A DNA stretch of 9,687 bases from an uncultured Coriobacteriaceae bacterium (GTDB lineage: Bacteria > Actinomycetota > Coriobacteriia > Coriobacteriales > Eggerthellaceae): NCBI GenBank assembly GCA_946623915.1, contig CAMORQ010000050.1, forward strand, positions 1 through 9,687, in the 5' to 3' direction. Positions 6,246-9,687 of this stretch are shown one piece after another; within the stretch, counting starts at the first letter, position 1; each line of letters starts with the position of its first letter. The position numbers and the translations under genes were made by a program. The notes beneath the pieces were generated by a model. The model ran no database searches and was not told where the DNA came from. It saw nothing but the letters and a program-made list of their open reading frames with translations.

Positions 6246-6269
6246 TCCGCCGTTCGTCAGAACGGCGGA
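6246..6269 (-). other. strong hairpin immediately after the groEL stop codon
   Basis: TCCGCCGTTC (6246-6255) and GAACGGCGGA (6260-6269) form ten perfect pairs around a four-base loop, seven bases after the groEL stop. No T-run follows on the minus strand, so it is not a standard intrinsic terminator. It could stabilise the mRNA 3' end or act with Rho; this is inference. Confidence 0.6.
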
Positions 6270-6275
6270 ACGACA

Positions 6276-7916
6276 CTACATCATACCCATTCCGCCGCCA
6301 CCCATGGCTGCTGCAGCGGCTGCTGCGGCGGCCGGGTCGGAGTCCTTGGGGATCTCGTTGACGGTGCAGTCAGTGATCAGGATGAGCGTAGCAACGGACG
6401 CTGCGGACTGCAGTGCGATGCGGGTGACCTTCACGGGGTCGTTCACGCCCATTTTGATCATGTCGCCATATTCGCCCGTGGCGCAGTTCAGGCCTTCGCC
6501 CTTCTTCAGGCCCTTGACCTTTTCGACCACGACGCTACCTTCGAAACCAGCGTTGGCGGCAATGGCGCGCAGCGGAGCTTCGAGGGCCTTGCGCACGATG
6601 TCGACGCCGATCTCTTCATCCTTGCCGTCGACCTCGACCTTGTTCAGAGCGGGCAGAGCGTCGACCAGAGCAACACCACCACCAGCGATGATACCTTCTT
6701 CAACAGCAGCGCGCGTAGCCTGCAGAGCGTCTTCGATGCGGCTCTTCTTTTCCTTCAGTTCGGCTTCGGTGGCAGCGCCCACCTTCAGCACGGCAACGCC
6801 GCCGGAAATCTTGGAGAGGCGTTCCTGGAGCTTCTCGCGGTCGAAGTCGGACGTGGTGCGCTCGATTTCGCCCTTGATCTGCTCGCTGCGCTCGTTGATG
6901 GCCTTCTTCGTGCCGGCGCCGTCGACGATGAGGACGCTGTCCTTGTCGACACGGACGGTCTTGGCCTTGCCGAGCATATCGATGGTGGCATCGGCCATGG
7001 TCATGCCCAGGTCCTTATCGATCACCTGGCCACCCGTGACGATAGCGATGTCTTCCAGAATGCGCTTACGACGATCGCCAAAGCCGGGGGCCTTGATGGC
7101 GACGCAGTTGAAGGTGCCGCGCAGCTTGTTCAGCAGGATGGTGGCCAGCGCTTCGCCTTCCACGTCTTCTGCAACCATCAGCAGCGGGCGACCGGACTTC
7201 ATAACCTCTTCGAGCAGGCCGACCATTTCCTGGATGTTGGAAACCTTCTGGTCGGTGAGCAGGATGTAGGGATCCTGCAGCACAGCTTCCATCTTCTCCA
7301 TGTCGGTTGCCATGTAGGGAGAAATGTAGCCGCGGTCGTACTGCATGCCTTCCACGTGCTCCAGTTCGATGCCGAAGGTCTGGCTTTCCTCGACGGAGAT
7401 GGCGCCATCCTTGCCCACGAGGTCCATGGCCTCGGCGATCTTGCCGCCGATTTCGGCGTCGCCAGCGGAAATGGTGCCCACGTTGGCAATCTGGTCCTTG
7501 TCGGAAATCTTCTTGGCGTCCTTGGCGATAGCGGCCACAACCGCATCCACGCCCTTCTGCACGCCACGGCGAATGCCGAGAGCGTCGGAACCGGCGGTAA
7601 CGTTGCGCAGGCCTTCGCGCACGATGGCGTCGGCGAGCAGAGTGGCGGTGGTGGTGCCGTCACCAGCAGCGTCGTTGGTCTTGACAGCGGCTTCGCGCAC
7701 CAGCTGGGCGCCCATGTTCTCGACCGGGTTCTCCAGCTCGATTTCCTTGGCAACCGTCACGCCGTCGTTGGTGACGGTGGGGGCGCCGTAGGACTTCTCG
7801 AGCGCAACGTAGCGGCCCTTGGGGCCAAGCGTCACCTTAACGGCGTCGGAGAGCTTCTTCACGCCGGCAGCAAGCCCTGCGCGGGCATCTGCATCGAACT
7901 TCACATCTTTAGCCAT
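6276..7916 (-). CDS. groEL: chaperonin GroEL (60 kDa subunit)
   Basis: This 546-aa protein is full length for the family. GroEL forms a cytoplasmic double ring of 14 subunits that encloses non-native proteins and folds them with ATP and the GroES lid. Visible hallmarks are the N-terminus MAKDVKFDADARAGL, the nucleotide-binding LGPKGR (30-35) and GDGTTT (85-90, Asp86 equivalent to the catalytic-region Asp87 of E. coli), EDALQATRAAVEEGIIAGGG (the region of E. coli Asp398), and a Gly/Met tail GGGGMGMM. The ATG at 7916 has AAAGGAAG about eight bases upstream. The gene follows groES by 30 bp in the same transcript, so it should be under the CIRCE operator upstream of groES. Long frames on the opposite strand are shadows of this gene. 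Confidence 0.98.
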   Translation of the reverse strand: MAKDVKFDADARAGLAAGVKKLSDAVKVTLGPKGRYVALEKSYGAPTVTNDGVTVAKEIELENPVENMGAQLVREAAVKTNDAAGDGTTTATLLADAIVREGLRNVTAGSDALGIRRGVQKGVDAVVAAIAKDAKKISDKDQIANVGTISAGDAEIGGKIAEAMDLVGKDGAISVEESQTFGIELEHVEGMQYDRGYISPYMATDMEKMEAVLQDPYILLTDQKVSNIQEMVGLLEEVMKSGRPLLMVAEDVEGEALATILLNKLRGTFNCVAIKAPGFGDRRKRILEDIAIVTGGQVIDKDLGMTMADATIDMLGKAKTVRVDKDSVLIVDGAGTKKAINERSEQIKGEIERTTSDFDREKLQERLSKISGGVAVLKVGAATEAELKEKKSRIEDALQATRAAVEEGIIAGGGVALVDALPALNKVEVDGKDEEIGVDIVRKALEAPLRAIAANAGFEGSVVVEKVKGLKKGEGLNCATGEYGDMIKMGVNDPVKVTRIALQSAASVATLILITDCTVNEIPKDSDPAAAAAAAAAMGGGGMGMM

Positions 7917-7946
7917 TGTTCTTACTTCCTTTCAGCCTATCAGTTG

Positions 7947-8234
7947 TTATTGCTGGATGGCATAAATGTCGTCGGCGCGGAGGATGATGACTGTTTCGCC
8001 GCCGATTTCCACTTCGGTGCCGCCGTACTTGCCATAGATGACACGGTCGCCTTCCTTGACAGGCACAGGGATGCTCTTGCCGTCGTCGGTGACGCGGCCT
8101 TCGCCCACGGCCAGCACGATGCCCGTCGTCGGCTTTTCCTTGGAGCCACTCGAAAGCAGCAGACCACCAGCAGTGGTTTCTTCCGCGTCGTCCTGCTTCA
8201 CGATTACGCGATCGCCCAGCGGTTTCAGATTCAT
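7947..8234 (-). CDS. groES: co-chaperonin GroES (10 kDa subunit)
   Basis: This 95-aa protein starts MNLKPLGDRVIVKQDD, the typical GroES N-terminus. Seven GroES subunits form the lid that closes the GroEL folding chamber. The mobile-loop region (about 16-32, DAEETTAGGLLLSS) and the C-terminal strand (GETVIILRADDIYAI) are present. I start it at 8234 because AAAGGAAGG lies six bases upstream. An in-frame ATG at 8252 overlaps that Shine-Dalgarno sequence and would add six residues that the family lacks. It is the first gene of the groES-groEL operon. Confidence 0.97.
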   Translation of the reverse strand: MNLKPLGDRVIVKQDDAEETTAGGLLLSSGSKEKPTTGIVLAVGEGRVTDDGKSIPVPVKEGDRVIYGKYGGTEVEIGGETVIILRADDIYAIQQ

Positions 8235-8287
8235 ATCTTGCCTTCCTTTCATCTGACCGGTCGTTCGACCTGTCCATTACCCTGCTT

Positions 8288-8301
8288 GAGTGCTAGCACT
8301 C
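8288..8301. promoter_or_regulatory. extra half-site next to CIRCE (perfect 14-bp palindrome)
   Basis: GAGTGCTAGCACTC is a perfect palindrome. Its right half is the left arm of the CIRCE element, so three CIRCE-type half-sites stand in a row upstream of groES. It might widen HrcA binding or allow a competing hairpin in the mRNA leader. Confidence 0.5.
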
Positions 8302-8319
8302 GCATATCAAGAGTGCTAA
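8293..8319 (-). promoter_or_regulatory. CIRCE operator (HrcA binding site) of groES-groEL
   Basis: On the minus strand TTAGCACTC, nine bases, then GAGTGCTAG. This matches the consensus TTAGCACTC-N9-GAGTGCTAA in 17 of 18 arm positions. It lies about 60 bp upstream of the groES start. In known systems HrcA binds here and represses groESL until heat or misfolded protein titrates GroEL away. The hrcA gene is not in the window. Confidence 0.93.
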
Positions 8320-8321
8320 AC

Positions 8322-8350
8322 AACATGAGCCATAGTACCACCAGTTGCAA
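8322..8350 (-). promoter_or_regulatory. candidate groES-groEL promoter
   Basis: On the minus strand TTGCAA (8345-8350) is followed after 17 bp by CATGTT (8322-8327), which would place the start at the CIRCE operator, the usual arrangement. The -10 match is poor. TACTAT (8332-8337) is a better -10 but lacks a -35 partner. The exact promoter is uncertain. Confidence 0.35.
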
Positions 8351-8462
8351 ACGGTGGGCGTATCTTCACGGTTTCGTTACTTTTGCCGGCACCTGCGGCA
8401 TGCTTTGAGCGCGCAGAGGCCATCGAAAACCGCTGCGCATACCTACCAGATGGGCGCGGACG

Positions 8463-9254
8463 CTACTTTTGACCGGGCTGCACGAGCCCGTTTTCGTACG
8501 CGAGCACCACAAGCTGAGCGCGGTCGTGCGCATCCAACTTGGCCATGATGCGCGCCACGTGGGTCTTCACGGTCGCGGGAGAAATGACCAGCTCGCCGGC
8601 GATATCGTCGTTGCTCATGCCGCGCGCGATGTAGGAAAGGATTTCGCGTTCGCGGTCGGTGAGCACGGCAAACGATGCCGCAGCCACCATTTCCTGATTG
8701 CGCGTCTCCACGAATGCTTCGACCAGACGGCGCATGATGGAAGGCTGGATGAGCGCTTCGCCCGACGCGACCGTGCGAACCGCGTGGGCGATATCGTCTG
8801 GTTCGGCGTCTTTCAGCATGAATCCGCTCGCGCCGGCTTGCAGGGCATCGTAGACGTATTCGTCGATATCGAAGGTGGTAAGCACGAGCACATGGGTGTT
8901 GCCCAGCTCGGGGTCGCCCACGATCTTGCGCGTGGCATCGATACCGTTTTCCAACGGCATGCGGATGTCCATAAGCACCACGTCGGGCTTCAGCTCGCGT
9001 GCTTGTTCGTATGCGGCAAGCCCGTTGTCGGCCTCCCCCACCACCTTGATGAAGTCGTAGGAAGACAGAATGAGCCTGAACCCGTTTCTCACCAAATCCT
9101 GGTCGTCGACGATGAGGACGCGCACTTCGTGCCCTTCAAGGCGTGCTTCGTCGACCGCACGCGCCGCTTCTTCGCTGCGAGCCCGCAGTTTCTGCTGCGC
9201 TTCGCGATAGTCATCGGAGTAGATGCTGCTACCGCCGATAAGCTCTTCTGCCAT
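8463..9254 (-). CDS. NarL/FixJ-family two-component response regulator
   Basis: This 263-aa DNA-binding regulator is activated by phosphorylation. The receiver domain runs from about 44 to 165: acidic pair Asp50-Asp51 in LIVDDQD, phospho-acceptor Asp96 in LMDIRMP, Thr126-Thr127 and Lys148. A LuxR-type helix-turn-helix follows at about 196-255 (LTDREREILSYIARGMSNDD, then ISPATVKTHV). The ATG at 9254 has AAGGGGA about five bases upstream and lies 1 bp after the kinase stop, so the pair is translationally coupled. An upstream TTG at 9284 in the same frame lies inside the kinase gene and is unlikely. Unusual is the roughly 43-residue charged, helix-prone extension before the receiver domain. A GTG at codon 44 with GAAGGG upstream could be an alternative start that gives a standard-length protein. 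Targets are unknown. Confidence 0.92.
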   Translation of the reverse strand: MAEELIGGSSIYSDDYREAQQKLRARSEEAARAVDEARLEGHEVRVLIVDDQDLVRNGFRLILSSYDFIKVVGEADNGLAAYEQARELKPDVVLMDIRMPLENGIDATRKIVGDPELGNTHVLVLTTFDIDEYVYDALQAGASGFMLKDAEPDDIAHAVRTVASGEALIQPSIMRRLVEAFVETRNQEMVAAASFAVLTDREREILSYIARGMSNDDIAGELVISPATVKTHVARIMAKLDAHDRAQLVVLAYENGLVQPGQK

Positions 9255-9255
9255 G

Positions 9256-9687
9256 CTAGTCCCCTTCGCCCAAAGGAATGTCAACCGCTATTGTAAAGCC
9301 ACCTTGCACGCGATTAGCGGCAGAAAATGTGCCGCCCAACACACGCACACGCTCTTCCATGCCCTGCACGCCATGCCCGCCCGAGTCGAGCGACGTGGCG
9401 CCCTTGCCGTCGTCGGACACTTCGAGATGCGCACTGGCTTCGTTAGACGAAAGCACGATGCTCACGCTCTTCGCGTCTGCGTGACGCACGGTGTTCGTCA
9501 CCGCTTCGCGCGCGATACCGAACAGCGCCACGTCCACGTAGGCGGGAACCGATTCTTTGTGGTAGGAGGACAGGTCCAACACCGCTTCCAACCCGGCTTC
9601 CCGCGCGTAATCCATCAAATCGTCCAGGCGGTCGGTGCCTTGGGTGGGCGCCGTTTCGGCATTCTGGCCTTCATTGCGCAGCACGCC
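9256..9687 (-). CDS. sensor histidine kinase, C-terminal part (runs off right edge)
   Basis: 143 residues are visible; the N-terminus, any sensor region and the HisKA_3 dimerisation/phospho-His segment lie beyond the window. The visible part is the HATPase_c domain of a NarX/DegS-type kinase: N-box FGIAREAVTNTVRHA (about 56-70), G1-box SDDGKG (91-96) and G2-box GGHGVQGMEERV (103-114). The first residues GVLRNEG resemble the end of the HisKA_3 helix pair (LLGVLR). The stop at 9256 is one base before the regulator start, so the two form a cognate pair. The signal sensed cannot be told from this part. Confidence 0.92.
   Translation of the reverse strand, partial: GVLRNEGQNAETAPTQGTDRLDDLMDYAREAGLEAVLDLSSYHKESVPAYVDVALFGIAREAVTNTVRHADAKSVSIVLSSNEASAHLEVSDDGKGATSLDSGGHGVQGMEERVRVLGGTFSAANRVQGGFTIAVDIPLGEGD

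Noticed and set aside
8235..8252. Upstream ATG start for groES
   Set aside because: It overlaps the Shine-Dalgarno sequence of the canonical start and adds residues absent from GroES proteins.
6081..8408. Very long open frame on the plus strand (about 775 codons) and a second one at 5824-7269
   Set aside because: They lie antisense to groEL and groES, whose family identity is certain. High-GC codon bias keeps antisense frames open, and the translations show no recognisable domain.
8351..8462. Terminator between the response regulator and groES
   Set aside because: Short GC stems (TGCCG/CGGCA and GCGCAG/CTGCGC) are present, but no U-run follows on the minus strand.
9255..9284. Upstream TTG start for the response regulator
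   Set aside because: It would lie inside the kinase gene and lacks the well-placed AAGGGGA found before the ATG at 9254.
1..9687. CRISPR array, tRNA or rRNA gene, intact insertion sequence
   Set aside because: No regularly spaced repeats, no GTTCGAATC-like T-loop in a tRNA context, no rRNA sequence and no transposase frame were seen on either strand.

Overview
The window looks like a chromosomal segment of a high-GC Gram-positive bacterium of the class Coriobacteriia, probably Eggerthellaceae (Eggerthella, Gordonibacter, Adlercreutzia or Slackia type). This is an inference from the actinobacterial-type GroEL/GroES under a CIRCE operator, from the DUF6273 and RCC1 surface lipoproteins, and from the small TM-plus-zinc-ribbon protein beside them. 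No rRNA or other firm taxonomic marker is present. Every gene I can support is on the minus strand, so transcription runs from right to left.

Right part (about 6.0-9.7 kb), conserved housekeeping genes. A sensor histidine kinase (C-terminal part only) is followed after 1 bp by a NarL/FixJ response regulator. Then come a CIRCE operator with an extra half-site, groES and groEL. A long groEL 3' region follows, with three hairpins, one copy of a 72-bp repeat and a terminator-like stem at 6025-6050.

Middle (4.9-6.3 kb), about 1.4 kb without a convincing gene but rich in structure. It holds two copies of the 72-bp repeat (66/72 identical), a 207-bp element bounded by 51-bp inverted arms, and a roughly 108-nt RNA-like fold. 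That fold starts where a perfect TATAAT box predicts transcription to begin. It would form the 5' leader of the DUF6273 lipoprotein gene or a small RNA.

Left part (0.45-4.9 kb), an envelope-protein cluster that looks less GC-rich than the chaperonin region. A DUF6273 lipoprotein gene stands alone. It is followed by a likely four-gene operon: a two-TM protein, a one-TM zinc-ribbon protein that appears frameshifted, a 138-aa lipoprotein, and a 610-aa lipoprotein with nine RCC1-like repeats and a Pro/Ser repeat tail. Tight spacing (8, about 24 and 14 bp) and Shine-Dalgarno sites support co-transcription. The function of this cluster is unknown.

The first 455 bases hold no complete gene. They contain a perfect 27-bp palindrome and perhaps the start of a gene leaving the left edge.
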